A stretch of DNA of 55,384 nt from Paenibacillus massiliensis subsp. panacisoli DSM 21345 (GCF_000426545.1 NZ_AUFO01000036.1:1-55384); one strand, 5' to 3'; counted from the first letter of the stretch, positions 46,042 to 54,416 are shown. Notes: generated by a model from the sequence alone, not told the origin. Numbers and translations: made by a program.

Positions 46042-47100
46042 CTATTGGTGATGACTTTGCATAAATTCATTAAAGTTGTTCTCCTGCTCTTGGATATTCC
46101 ACGGCTTGCTAGAGAGCACATGGTTAAACATATTTTGTGGATCAGGCTTTGGAATATTAAGTGCGAACTGAATCGCGTCACTTACCAAGCGTTCCGCTTC
46201 ACTGCGGACTCTCTCTCGTACACCTTGCTCCAGTATTCCTTTCCTTTGCAGGTAGGCCTCTACTCGCAAAACAGGATCTCTCGGTTTCCATGCTTCGCTT
46301 TCCGCTAGGCTCCGATATCGGCTTGGGTCATCCGAAGTTGTGTGCGGACCATAACGATAGGTTACTGCTTCTATTAGACAAGGGCCCTTCCCATTTCTGG
46401 CAGCCTCCAAGGCGTTTTTAGTTGCTGCATACACAGCAAATATATCATTGCCATCCACCCGAACATTTTCCATACCATAGGCTATCGCTTTTTGGGCAAT
46501 CGTTTCACTAGATGTCTGGCGTGATAAAGGTACACTAATTGCGTAGCCATTGTTTTGGCAGAAAAATACCACTGGGGCCTTGAATACTGAAGCCATGTTC
46601 AGCCCTTCATGGAAATCTCCTTCTGAGGTAGCACCATCGCCAAAGTAAGCAATGGAGCATGCATTCTCATGCTTATATTTGCTAGCCCATGCAGCCCCGG
46701 CTGCTTGAGGGATTTGTGTAGCTATAGGTACATAAGGAGGCAGGATATTCCTGTTGTCAGGTGGTATACATCCTTCAATTCTCCCCATCCAATACCAGAT
46801 TATTTTCACCATCTCATAGCCGAATGTTAACATTGCGGCATGATCCCGATATGTAGGAAACATCCAATCCTGCTTCGAAAGAGCCATGGCACTTCCTACC
46901 TGACTCGCCTCCTGACCTTCAAAGGGAGCATATGTACCAATCTGACCCTTGCGCTGCATATTCACCAGTTTGCGATCAAACACTCGATTGATTACAAGAA
47001 GCTTGTACATTTCCATGGCCAATTTTTCGTTTATCAACATATTGTCATCCAGCAAAGTACCGTCGAGCTCTAATATTTGGAATAGACCCTGTTTTTCCAT
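46042..47100 (-). CDS. Pyruvate/branched-chain 2-oxoacid dehydrogenase E1 alpha-like subunit
   Basis: 352 aa, GGAGG five bases before the ATG. The thiamine diphosphate motif GDGATSEGDFHEG...QNN is complete, as is the RYGPHTTSDDPSRYR loop. Close in pattern to Bacillus PdhA. The substrate (pyruvate, branched-chain or other 2-oxo acid) cannot be read from the sequence. Third in line behind the aminoacyl ligase, ahead of E1beta and E2. Confidence 0.92.
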   Translation of the reverse strand: MEKQGLFQILELDGTLLDDNMLINEKLAMEMYKLLVINRVFDRKLVNMQRKGQIGTYAPFEGQEASQVGSAMALSKQDWMFPTYRDHAAMLTFGYEMVKIIWYWMGRIEGCIPPDNRNILPPYVPIATQIPQAAGAAWASKYKHENACSIAYFGDGATSEGDFHEGLNMASVFKAPVVFFCQNNGYAISVPLSRQTSSETIAQKAIAYGMENVRVDGNDIFAVYAATKNALEAARNGKGPCLIEAVTYRYGPHTTSDDPSRYRSLAESEAWKPRDPVLRVEAYLQRKGILEQGVRERVRSEAERLVSDAIQFALNIPKPDPQNMFNHVLSSKPWNIQEQENNFNEFMQSHHQ

Positions 47101-47160
47101 TTAATCCTCCATACATTAGATTTATAAGCAAGTTTTAATATTGGGGGCTGCTCACGGCGC

Positions 47161-48372
47161 TTATTCAGCGTGAATAGCTTCTGACTGTGCATTGGACAAG
47201 ACCTTGGACCATTGTGCCTCATCTAGTCCATGCTGACTAATAAATGCGTAGACTAGTCTCTCGATGCCAAATCCAACGCAGCCTGTTGACATCCATTCCG
47301 TCTCACCACGTTTTATATTGAACTGCTCACCAAAAAAGTGATCATGAAAATTAAAAGAAGCTGCAGCAATGGTTCGATCAGGTCCAACCTTTAAGCGCAG
47401 CTCATATTTGAGTTCTTGCATTCTCTGATTAAATATTTTCGCTGCAGTATCTTCGCTGCAAAAGAAAGGATCACTAGCTACTTCACAGTGTCCCTCTAGC
47501 CCCAGCTTTTCGAAAAGAGAGAACGCTGCTTCCATAAATTTGTGGCGACTATCCAATACAAAATCCCTGGACCCCATAAAAACAATTTCTCGGATAGAAA
47601 AATCCCATAGTCTTTCCAGGGTCCGATGATATTTCGATTCATAGCGAAATGATTTTCCGATAGACGTTATAACACGATTGTGTGTCTCAGCATGTTGGGT
47701 GTTTTGGAACTGATAATATGTGTGGTAGCACATGGTGGGGGGTAAGCAGTAATCGACGTTTTGACAGTAGGGAAGTAAATAAGAGCCAATTCCATGATTG
47801 GACTTGTAGTCCTCTAGGAAATCACGATAGATATCAATATCATTATGCAGTCGTGTGACGAACATCAAGAAATGTGGGAATGACTTGAAATATCCGCATT
47901 TCTCGAGGGCTTTGGTAGAGATTAAGGTAGGATATCGGTATTCAGTAGCTCCAAAATGAGATATAGTCATATCTTTAATCATCTGATCCAAGCAATCCAT
48001 TAAGTGGATTAACTTTTCCCCAAAGCAGACCTGACCCTCGCCCATTTCAAATACCATTTCTTGTTCCAGCATTTTATCAAAGAGCTCATCTTGAAATTGG
48101 GGCGCGTTATCACTTGATTTCCATACGACTCGTGGAGGTAATACTTTTTGAAGTGCAATTTCATTATCAATCACAGAGGTTATTTTAGTCTTAATTCCCT
48201 CTGGGTCCGTTCCTGGTTGCAGAGTAACTTCTACACCGTTAATTGTTGTTTCGCCTGTGATTAATTTAAAATGATGAATGTTCGAGGATATGAAAAAAAT
48301 TCTCTTTTCTAATTCTTCAGTGTGTTTTATGGCCAAGGGCTTATCCAATAGAATAATATGAGTGTTTTCCAT
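47161..48372 (-). CDS. SerRS-like amino acid:[carrier protein] ligase
   Basis: About 403 aa; either ATG (48384 or 48372) is possible, and the second has AAAGGA twelve bases ahead. Class II aminoacyl-tRNA synthetase catalytic core: motif 2 in SFRYESKYHRTLERLWDF, motif 3 in GFGIERLVYAF, and the segment FMGSRDFVLDSRHKFMEAA typical of the amino acid:CP ligases first described in Bradyrhizobium, which lack the tRNA-binding arm and load Gly or Ala onto a carrier protein. Here an extra N-terminal region of about 120 residues precedes the core. It is the first gene of the operon. Likely partners are the stand-alone ACP or the adenylation-less NRPS module. Serine is the guess if it feeds an aminomalonyl pathway. 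Confidence 0.85.
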   Translation of the reverse strand: MENTHIILLDKPLAIKHTEELEKRIFFISSNIHHFKLITGETTINGVEVTLQPGTDPEGIKTKITSVIDNEIALQKVLPPRVVWKSSDNAPQFQDELFDKMLEQEMVFEMGEGQVCFGEKLIHLMDCLDQMIKDMTISHFGATEYRYPTLISTKALEKCGYFKSFPHFLMFVTRLHNDIDIYRDFLEDYKSNHGIGSYLLPYCQNVDYCLPPTMCYHTYYQFQNTQHAETHNRVITSIGKSFRYESKYHRTLERLWDFSIREIVFMGSRDFVLDSRHKFMEAAFSLFEKLGLEGHCEVASDPFFCSEDTAAKIFNQRMQELKYELRLKVGPDRTIAAASFNFHDHFFGEQFNIKRGETEWMSTGCVGFGIERLVYAFISQHGLDEAQWSKVLSNAQSEAIHAE

Positions 48373-48428
48373 TGTTAGAAGCATTCCTTTCGTCTCACTG
48401 GAGTGGATAGTAGTTGGATAACTATATC

Positions 48429-48475
48429 AAAAAAAATGGATAAGGAATAAAAACTAGCAATCCCTCGTCCATTTT
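48429..48475 (-). terminator. Terminator-like hairpin in the operon leader (LoaP target candidate)
   Basis: On the minus strand AAAATGGA and TCCATTTT pair, then a 2x2 internal loop, then AGGGA/TTCCT, loop of 13, followed by eight T. It lies about 60 bases before the first gene's start and about 290 bases inside the predicted transcript. Confidence 0.65.
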
Positions 48476-48768
48476 AAAAATGTAAAAAATATCCTTTTCA
48501 GCATTAAGACATAGCTTCGCCACGGATCTACTTTTTCTAAGATAGATCATTCAAATGAGACTATTTTCACCAAGAAAGATCAACGTGCCTAAACAACGAT
48601 TAATCTTGTACGAAGTGATTATGTGCATCACAGAAGCTTTAAAGAAACACGGAAAATATCCGTTTTGGGCACTTGGCCTTTCAATTGGAGACTGCCATCA
48701 GACTTTTGTACAACACTCTAATCGCAAAAGGGCAGCCTGTTACTTCCCAATTATGGTGTACATTTGCC
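48476..48768 (-). other. Long untranslated leader of the biosynthetic operon
   Basis: Between the promoter at 48769-48797 and the first gene there is no minus-strand gene. A plus-strand frame at 48555-48959 has no ribosome site and runs against the formate channel gene, so it is not called. Small hairpins such as ACGGA/TCCGT occur. The leader is about 390 nt in all. Confidence 0.5.
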
Positions 48769-48797
48769 ATTATATTCTCTCACGGATGAAATGTAAA
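48769..48797 (-). promoter_or_regulatory. Sigma-A promoter of the PKS/NRPS operon
   Basis: TTTACA, exactly 17 bases, then a perfect TATAAT on the minus strand, just past the end of the formate channel gene and pointing into the biosynthetic operon. Confidence 0.75.
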
Positions 48798-48857
48798 TAT
48801 CTAGACGAAGAAAGCAAAATTGGAGTTTGGATGAGTCTTCCTTACTCTTCCAGACAC

Positions 48858-49655
48858 TCAAGCCTCTCTGTTCATTACACTGGCAACCTCTCTCTTATTT
48901 CGATAGGCTCCAAAGTAAATAAGAGAGACAAATACCGCACCACCCACGATGTTTCCTAGCAACACTGGAACAAAATTTGAAAGATAATCTCCCCAGGTCA
49001 GGCTGCCTGCGAAGATGGCTGCCGGGATAACGAACATATTGGCCACCACGTGCTGGAAACCGATAGCCACGAACGCCATGACCGGGAACCAGACTCCTGC
49101 GAATTTCCCTAAGGAATCCTTACTGCCATTTGCGATCCAGATGGACAGACATACGAGCCAGTTACAGCCAATCGCCGAGATAAAAGATTCCATGAATCCA
49201 TCCTTCACCTTCGCCTGAGCAATAGCCAGGGTCTTCGTCAGAAAGTCTCCTTCTGTGAGTCCCACGACATGTCCAAAGAAAAATGCGACAAAGATCGCAC
49301 CCACGAAATTCATGATGAGCACAACAATCCAGTTGCGTAGTACATCATAAAGGCGGATTTTGCGTGCGAACCAGGCCATTGACATCGTCATCATATTGCC
49401 TGTCAACAGCTCACCTCCCGCTAGTATAATGAGCACCAGTCCTAACGGGAATACCGATGCACCAATGAATCCAGCGATGGAGCCCCATTCCTTAGGCGCG
49501 GTTCCAATGACTCTGATGTCGAGGAGAAATCCAAGTGAGATGAATGCTCCCCCTAGAAATCCAAGGAGAATCAAGGACAACCATGTGAGCTGTGCTTTTT
49601 TCACACCTGCCTCTGCGGTGAATTCCATAATTTGTTGTGGTGAATTATATCCCAT
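48858..49655 (-). CDS. Formate/nitrite transporter (FNT) family channel
   Basis: 265 aa, TGGAGG six bases before the ATG. Six membrane helices and the FNT signatures (GGELLTGNMM, AIGCNWLVCLSIW, GFQHVVANM with the central pore histidine) are present. A pentameric inner-membrane channel for formate or related monovalent anions. Its neighbours fdhD and the formate dehydrogenase argue for formate rather than nitrite, as with YrhG of Bacillus. Confidence 0.93.
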   Translation of the reverse strand: MGYNSPQQIMEFTAEAGVKKAQLTWLSLILLGFLGGAFISLGFLLDIRVIGTAPKEWGSIAGFIGASVFPLGLVLIILAGGELLTGNMMTMSMAWFARKIRLYDVLRNWIVVLIMNFVGAIFVAFFFGHVVGLTEGDFLTKTLAIAQAKVKDGFMESFISAIGCNWLVCLSIWIANGSKDSLGKFAGVWFPVMAFVAIGFQHVVANMFVIPAAIFAGSLTWGDYLSNFVPVLLGNIVGGAVFVSLIYFGAYRNKREVASVMNREA

Positions 49656-49911
49656 GGCTGACCTCCAGATTATATATCATGAAAGCACAAATAACCCTCA
49701 TGAAGTTATGCTCTGTTATAGACTCTCTTCAAGCTAGTCGTGGCACTTGAGGAATCTGGTAAGAGATGACTTCCATGCTGGTTAATTTCCCTACACAAAC
49801 TATAGGGGAACCAAACAAGCTGGTTACCGGGTAGTTTAGAGTAAAGACAAGTCCTTGAATGTACTCCAAACGTAATGCATAAGTACGATGCGTTGTTCTT
49901 CTGCAAAATCA
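49656..49911 (-). other. Structured leader of the formate channel gene
   Basis: About 250 nt lie between the promoter and the ATG with no credible gene. The minus strand can form AAACTA/TAGTTT (arms 49832-49837 and 49797-49802) around an inner AACCA/TGGTT stem, or an alternative CCCTA/TAGGG that uses overlapping bases. TAACCAGC occurs twice, 42 bases apart (49777 and 49819). Confidence 0.4.
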
Positions 49912-49940
49912 AGATTATTCCAGAATTCAGATTTTGTCAA
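49912..49940 (-). promoter_or_regulatory. Sigma-A promoter of the formate channel gene
   Basis: Minus strand TTGACA, 17 bases, TAATCT. Confidence 0.75.
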
Positions 49941-49950
49941 TAATGTGACA
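49935..49950. promoter_or_regulatory. CRP/FNR-like palindrome over the -35 box
   Basis: TGTCA-N6-TGACA, a perfect 5-bp inverted repeat of Crp/Fnr geometry that includes the -35 hexamer. As it overlaps the promoter, repression is the simplest reading (inference). Confidence 0.45.
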
Positions 49951-49971
49951 TGTAATTCGCAAGAAATGTTC

Positions 49972-50781
49972 TTATATTTGCCTCTTTACATCTACAATTC
50001 TCTCAGGGTGCGTATACACATTGCAAGTATCATTACGAATGAAACCTACGGTCGTAATACCTAGCTGTTCTGCAAGTTCCAACGCCAGCGCTGTTGGCGC
50101 AGACTTGGAGAGGACAATCTCGCAGCCGATCTTCGATACCTTCATCAGGATCTCAGAAGATATCCGCCCACTGAATACAATCACCTTATCTTTGAGGGCT
50201 AGACCCTCTTTCAGACAATGACCATAGATTTTATCCAGAGCATTGTGACGTCCAATATCGCATCTAGCCAGCAATATCCCCTGTGAATCACACAAGGCTG
50301 CATTATGCACCCCACCGGTGCGGTGGAACAGATCCGTCTGTGCGAGCACCTCATGCATCAGCTTGAAGCACTCTTGGAAGGACAGCCTGATATGAACATC
50401 CTCCATACTTTTCGCTGTCCGCGCATCGTTGAAGAATACAAAACCAGGACGGCTCATGCCGCAACAAGAAGTAATGTAACGCTTGGTGTACATCTGCTGA
50501 TGTAGGAGACTGAGGCGCTGAGTTCGAACATGAACAAAGCCGGCCTCCTCCTGTACCCATAACTCCTGAATATCTCTATAGTCCTTAATGATTCCTTCTG
50601 ACGCTAAATATCCAACAGCCATGTCTTCTATATACTCCGGCGAGCATATCATTGTGGCCAGCTCCTCCCCATTCACTTTCACAGTGACGGGGTGCTCGGT
50701 CACAATCAGGTCATCCGCTGTAGCTACTTGGCCATGTTCATAACGAATGACACGCTGTGAACGCTGTAGTGGTAAACTCAT
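49972..50781 (-). CDS. fdhD: FdhD, sulfur carrier for formate dehydrogenase
   Basis: 269 aa. FdhD transfers sulfur from cysteine desulfurase to the molybdenum cofactor, which is needed for active formate dehydrogenase. The essential cysteine loop TSCCGMSR is present. So are FHRTGGVHNAALC, the GRHNALDKIYG motif and the C-terminal KSAPTALALELAEQLGIT. It lies 6 bases past the DUF2294 gene, in one operon, divergent from the dehydrogenase it serves. Confidence 0.95.
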   Translation of the reverse strand: MSLPLQRSQRVIRYEHGQVATADDLIVTEHPVTVKVNGEELATMICSPEYIEDMAVGYLASEGIIKDYRDIQELWVQEEAGFVHVRTQRLSLLHQQMYTKRYITSCCGMSRPGFVFFNDARTAKSMEDVHIRLSFQECFKLMHEVLAQTDLFHRTGGVHNAALCDSQGILLARCDIGRHNALDKIYGHCLKEGLALKDKVIVFSGRISSEILMKVSKIGCEIVLSKSAPTALALELAEQLGITTVGFIRNDTCNVYTHPERIVDVKRQI

Positions 50782-50787
50782 CGCATC

Positions 50788-51135
50788 TCATCCCTGTTCA
50801 ATATTTTTTTCAAAAAGAAATACAGACACGGCTACATCCTCATCCACTTTAATATCCGAGAATAAATGAATCAGCCTTGAGCCGCATAGCTCTTCCATCC
50901 CGTCTGGAACATGATTCTCATAGAGCTTCTTGATCATATGCGTCCTTGCGCTGTGCACCATCTGTACCCCTTCTGTGGTCTTGGCAATGAATTTCTCCGT
51001 TGGCGTAAAATTCCCGTACATCTTCGTAATTGCCATATTCTCCACAAATGTCGTGTGAATCCGCTCTGGACCCTTCCCAAAGGTATCTTTTCTAACTTTT
51101 CTCACAATCTCGTTAAAAGCAGCTTCTTTCTTCAT
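50788..51135 (-). CDS. DUF2294 domain protein
   Basis: 115 aa, GGAGG before the ATG. The pattern GKGPERIHTTFVENMAI...MYGNFTPTEKF is that of the DUF2294 family, often found beside formate dehydrogenase genes in Bacillales. Function unknown. Co-transcribed with fdhD. Confidence 0.85.
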   Translation of the reverse strand: MKKEAAFNEIVRKVRKDTFGKGPERIHTTFVENMAITKMYGNFTPTEKFIAKTTEGVQMVHSARTHMIKKLYENHVPDGMEELCGSRLIHLFSDIKVDEDVAVSVFLFEKNIEQG

Positions 51136-51207
51136 GCAAATCCTCCAAAGATAAGAAATGAATAAATCCTATTTCATTGCAGAAGTGCCGATCCTCAAGA
51201 TGCAGTC

Positions 51208-51235
51208 TTGTTTTTTTGTCATGTAGTAGTATAAT
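51208..51235 (+). promoter_or_regulatory. Promoter facing the formate dehydrogenase gene
   Basis: TTGTTT, 16 bases, perfect TATAAT. It would give a leader of about 210 nt that includes the hairpin at 51302. Confidence 0.6.
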
Positions 51236-51301
51236 CTAATTAGTCGTAAAATTGTCAAATATTTTAGGATTGATCCATTGGTAGGTCATTGCTAATGAAT
51301 T

Positions 51302-51361
51302 ACTCCACTTTAAATGTATGGTCCGAGGTATCGGATTTTACATTTGGGGTGGAGTTTTTTT
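51302..51361 (+). terminator. Terminator-like attenuator hairpin before the formate dehydrogenase gene
   Basis: 17-bp stem (arms 51302-51318 and 51339-51355, including three G-U pairs), inner TCCGA/TCGGA stem with a GGTA loop, then seven T. It lies between the predicted promoter and the gene, and no plus-strand gene upstream needs it as an ordinary terminator. Confidence 0.75.
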
Positions 51362-51455
51362 ATGGTCATTTTTGCGAAAAAGGAAATGGCATACAGTCAA
51401 GATTATGCATAAATACGCAAGACTCTGTGCCAAGAAATCGTAAAGGAGCATCTGT

Positions 51456-54392
51456 ATGAACGAGCAAACGATCAAGGTCGTCGTGAATGGAGGCACCTAT
51501 GAGGTGTCACGGGGCGCAAATGTCATCGACGTCATTAACTTTGCCAATATCGCCCATCCACAAATTTGCCATGTTCCCGAAGTTGATCCCATCCAGACCT
51601 GTGACACCTGTATCGTTGAGATTGACGGGCAGCTTAAGCGCGCTTGCTCCACCAAGGTCCAGGCAGGCATGAGCATTATCACCAATTCACCCTCGGCTAA
51701 GGCTGCACAGACCGAAGGCATGGATCGGCTGCTAGAAAATCACATGCTATATTGCACGGTATGTGACAACAACAATGGGAATTGCAAGTTGCACAACACC
51801 GTCGAGATGATGGAGGTTGAGCATCAGAAATATCCATATCGTCCCAAGGTAGCCCCCTCTGAGGTAGATATGTCGCACCCCTTCTATCGCTATGATCCAA
51901 ATCAGTGCATTGCTTGTGGTCAATGCGTAGAAGTATGTCAGAACCTCCAAGTGAATGAGACCCTGTCCATCGACTGGGAGGCAGACATTCCACGAGTGAT
52001 CTGGGACCAGGGCTCTTCCATCAATGATTCTTCCTGCGTGAGCTGTGGTCAATGCGTTACTATATGCCCATGCAACGCTCTAATGGAGAAGTCTATGCTG
52101 GGTGAGGCTGGATTCATGTCCGGCATAGGTGAAGAGCTGCTGAATCCGATGGTTGATCTGATTAAAGAAGTAGAACCTGGATACAGCGGTATATTCGCGA
52201 TTTCCGAGATGGAAGCTGCCATGCGTGAGACCCGGACCCGCAAGACGAAGACCGTCTGTACCTTCTGCGGCGTAGGGTGCTCCTTCGAAGTCTGGACCAA
52301 GGGGCGCAATATCCTGAAAATCCAGCCTTCCCATGATGCCCCGGTGAACGCCATTTCCACCTGTGTGAAGGGTAAATTCGGCTGGGACTTTGTCAACAGT
52401 GACCAGCGCTTGACGACTCCACTCATTCGCCAAGGGGAAGAATTCGTAGAAGCTACCTGGGAGGAGGCCTTCTCCCTGATTGCTGATCGCATGGGTACGA
52501 TCAAGAAAGATTATGGCTCTGACAAGATTGGATTTATCTCCTCCTCCAAGATTACGAATGAAGAGAATTATGTCATTCAGAAGCTGGCACGTCAGGTCTT
52601 CGGTACGAACAACATTGATAACTGCTCCCGGTACTGCCAATCCCCTGCTTCGGATGGCTTGATGTCCACGGTAGGAATCGGCGGGGATGCGGGAACGATT
52701 CAGGACATCTCTGCTGCAGGCTTGGTTATTCTGATCGGCTGTGCACCAGCGGAAGGACATCCCGTCCTGGCAACTCGCATTAAGCGAGCACATAAGCTAC
52801 ACGGGCAAAAGTTGATCGTTGCTGACTTGCGCAAGCATGAGATGGCAGAGCGCTCCGATCTGTTCATCCATCCAAAGCAAGGGACGGACTTCGTCTGGCT
52901 TACCGCAGTGACCAAATACATCATTGATCAAGGCTGGCATGACCTGAGCTTCATTGAGAATCACGTTAATTTCTTTGCAGACTATGAGTTGGTGCTAGAG
53001 CCATACACATTGGAATTCGCAGAGCAAGAGACCGGTATTTCCAGAGCAGAGCTGATCTCGATCGCCGAAATGATTCGTGATGCGGATGGAACTGCAATCT
53101 GCTGGGGCATGGGTGTCACTCAGAATATCGCTGGGTCGCATACCTCCGCAGCTATCTCCAACCTGCTGCTGACTACAGGGAACTATATGCGTTCAGGCGC
53201 CGGGGCCTATCCATTGCGAGGACATAACAATGTCCAGGGTGCGTGCGATATGGGGACGTTACCGCCATGGCTGCCTGGCTATCAGCACGTCTCCAATGAC
53301 GAGGCACGAATGAGATTCGAGGCAGCTTACGGAACACCGATCTCTCCACTTCCAGGCAAAGACAATATCAAAATGCTAGATGACATTGAGCGTGGCGAAA
53401 TGAAGGCGATGTATCTCGTAGGTGAGGACATGGCCTGGGTCGATTCCAATGCGAACCACGTTCATGAAGTACTGGAGAAGCTGGACTTCTTCGTCGTTCA
53501 GGATGTGTTCCTGTCTACGACCGCTCAGTTCGCAGATGTAATCCTACCAGCAGCACCTTCATTGGAGAAGGACGGTACCTTCACGAACACCGAGCGCCGG
53601 GTTCAAAGACTTTATCAAGCATTGGATTTGGTGGGCGACTCGAAGCCTGACTGGTGGATTACCACACAAATTGCCAAAGCCATGGGCTATGACTGGGGCT
53701 ACACACATCCATCCGACATTTTTGCCGAAATGGCCAGCCTGACTCCATTCTTCTCCGGGTGTAGCTACGAGATGCTGGAAGGTTGGGGAAGCTTTATGTG
53801 GGGCTCGGATACGGGAGAGAGCACGCCGCTGCTCTACACAGATGGGTTCTATTTCCCAGACAAAAAGGCTCGCTTCTCACTGGTAGAGTACGTTCCACCT
53901 GTAGAGTATCCGAAGGAATACGATCTCGTCTTGAACAACGGGCGCCTACTAGAACATTTTCATGAAGGCAATCTGACCAAGAAATCGAAAGGGATCAATC
54001 AGAAATTCCCTGATGTATTCGTTGAAGTATCACCTGAGCTTGCCCATGAACGCGGCATCGAGAGCGGGTCTCTGGTTAGACTGGAATCACCATACGGGGC
54101 GATTAAGCTCAGTGCATTAGTCACAGACCGTGTTCGGGGCCATGAAGTGTATGTGCCCATGCACTCCAACAGCCATGAAAGTGCGGTCAACCTGCTAACG
54201 GGTACCGCGCTGGATGTACGCACCCGGACCCCTGCTTACAAACAGACCAAGGTGCGTATGCAGATTCTGAACGTGAAGGGCGTGAATCCTCTGCCTCCGA
54301 CCAATCCACGCTACAAGAAGCGCAACCCGCAAGCAGGTGTTGAGGTAGAGCGGAAGTGGAACCGACCTGACTTCGTATCGTTGGTCAAATAG
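51456..54392 (+). CDS. fdhA: Formate dehydrogenase alpha subunit (YrhE/YjgC-type, molybdopterin)
   Basis: 978 aa, AAAGGAG ahead of the ATG. Residues 1-80 are a 2Fe-2S ferredoxin domain, followed by a His/Cys 4Fe-4S site (near NHMLYCTVC), two ferredoxin-like 4Fe-4S clusters (CIACGQCVEVC, CVSCGQCVTICPC), then the molybdopterin oxidoreductase body from about residue 265 (VCTFCGVGC) and the C-terminal dinucleotide-binding domain. The predicted active residue is a cysteine, not selenocysteine, near 394 in NCSRYCQSP; the usual following His is Gln here. It oxidises formate in the cytoplasm and passes electrons through its own clusters, probably to NAD or a quinone partner. Confidence 0.93.
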   Translation: MNEQTIKVVVNGGTYEVSRGANVIDVINFANIAHPQICHVPEVDPIQTCDTCIVEIDGQLKRACSTKVQAGMSIITNSPSAKAAQTEGMDRLLENHMLYCTVCDNNNGNCKLHNTVEMMEVEHQKYPYRPKVAPSEVDMSHPFYRYDPNQCIACGQCVEVCQNLQVNETLSIDWEADIPRVIWDQGSSINDSSCVSCGQCVTICPCNALMEKSMLGEAGFMSGIGEELLNPMVDLIKEVEPGYSGIFAISEMEAAMRETRTRKTKTVCTFCGVGCSFEVWTKGRNILKIQPSHDAPVNAISTCVKGKFGWDFVNSDQRLTTPLIRQGEEFVEATWEEAFSLIADRMGTIKKDYGSDKIGFISSSKITNEENYVIQKLARQVFGTNNIDNCSRYCQSPASDGLMSTVGIGGDAGTIQDISAAGLVILIGCAPAEGHPVLATRIKRAHKLHGQKLIVADLRKHEMAERSDLFIHPKQGTDFVWLTAVTKYIIDQGWHDLSFIENHVNFFADYELVLEPYTLEFAEQETGISRAELISIAEMIRDADGTAICWGMGVTQNIAGSHTSAAISNLLLTTGNYMRSGAGAYPLRGHNNVQGACDMGTLPPWLPGYQHVSNDEARMRFEAAYGTPISPLPGKDNIKMLDDIERGEMKAMYLVGEDMAWVDSNANHVHEVLEKLDFFVVQDVFLSTTAQFADVILPAAPSLEKDGTFTNTERRVQRLYQALDLVGDSKPDWWITTQIAKAMGYDWGYTHPSDIFAEMASLTPFFSGCSYEMLEGWGSFMWGSDTGESTPLLYTDGFYFPDKKARFSLVEYVPPVEYPKEYDLVLNNGRLLEHFHEGNLTKKSKGINQKFPDVFVEVSPELAHERGIESGSLVRLESPYGAIKLSALVTDRVRGHEVYVPMHSNSHESAVNLLTGTALDVRTRTPAYKQTKVRMQILNVKGVNPLPPTNPRYKKRNPQAGVEVERKWNRPDFVSLVK

Positions 54393-54416
54393 AATACCAG
54401 AGGAGGCCATTCAACT

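Noticed and set aside
43970..47100. The E1/E2 genes as the cell's main pyruvate dehydrogenase
   Set aside because: No E3 in the operon, E2 lacks the E3-binding domain, and the genes lie inside the PKS/NRPS operon.
47161..48372. True seryl-tRNA synthetase
   Set aside because: No long coiled-coil tRNA-binding arm, and the core matches carrier-protein ligases; it sits at the head of a biosynthetic operon.
48376..48768. T-box riboswitch before the aminoacyl ligase
   Set aside because: The synthetase-like first gene made this worth checking, but the conserved T-box sequence (AGGGTGGNACCGCG) is absent.
48555..48959. 134-codon plus-strand frame between the operon and the formate channel gene
   Set aside because: No ribosome site, overlaps the end of the channel gene antisense, and covers a clear promoter and leader on the other strand.
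49656..49911. THF or ZTP riboswitch in the formate channel leader
   Set aside because: One-carbon context is suggestive, but the conserved cores of these riboswitches were not found by eye.
49706..49912. 68-codon minus-strand frame in the channel leader
   Set aside because: No ribosome site or protein-like composition; it coincides with the leader between promoter and start.
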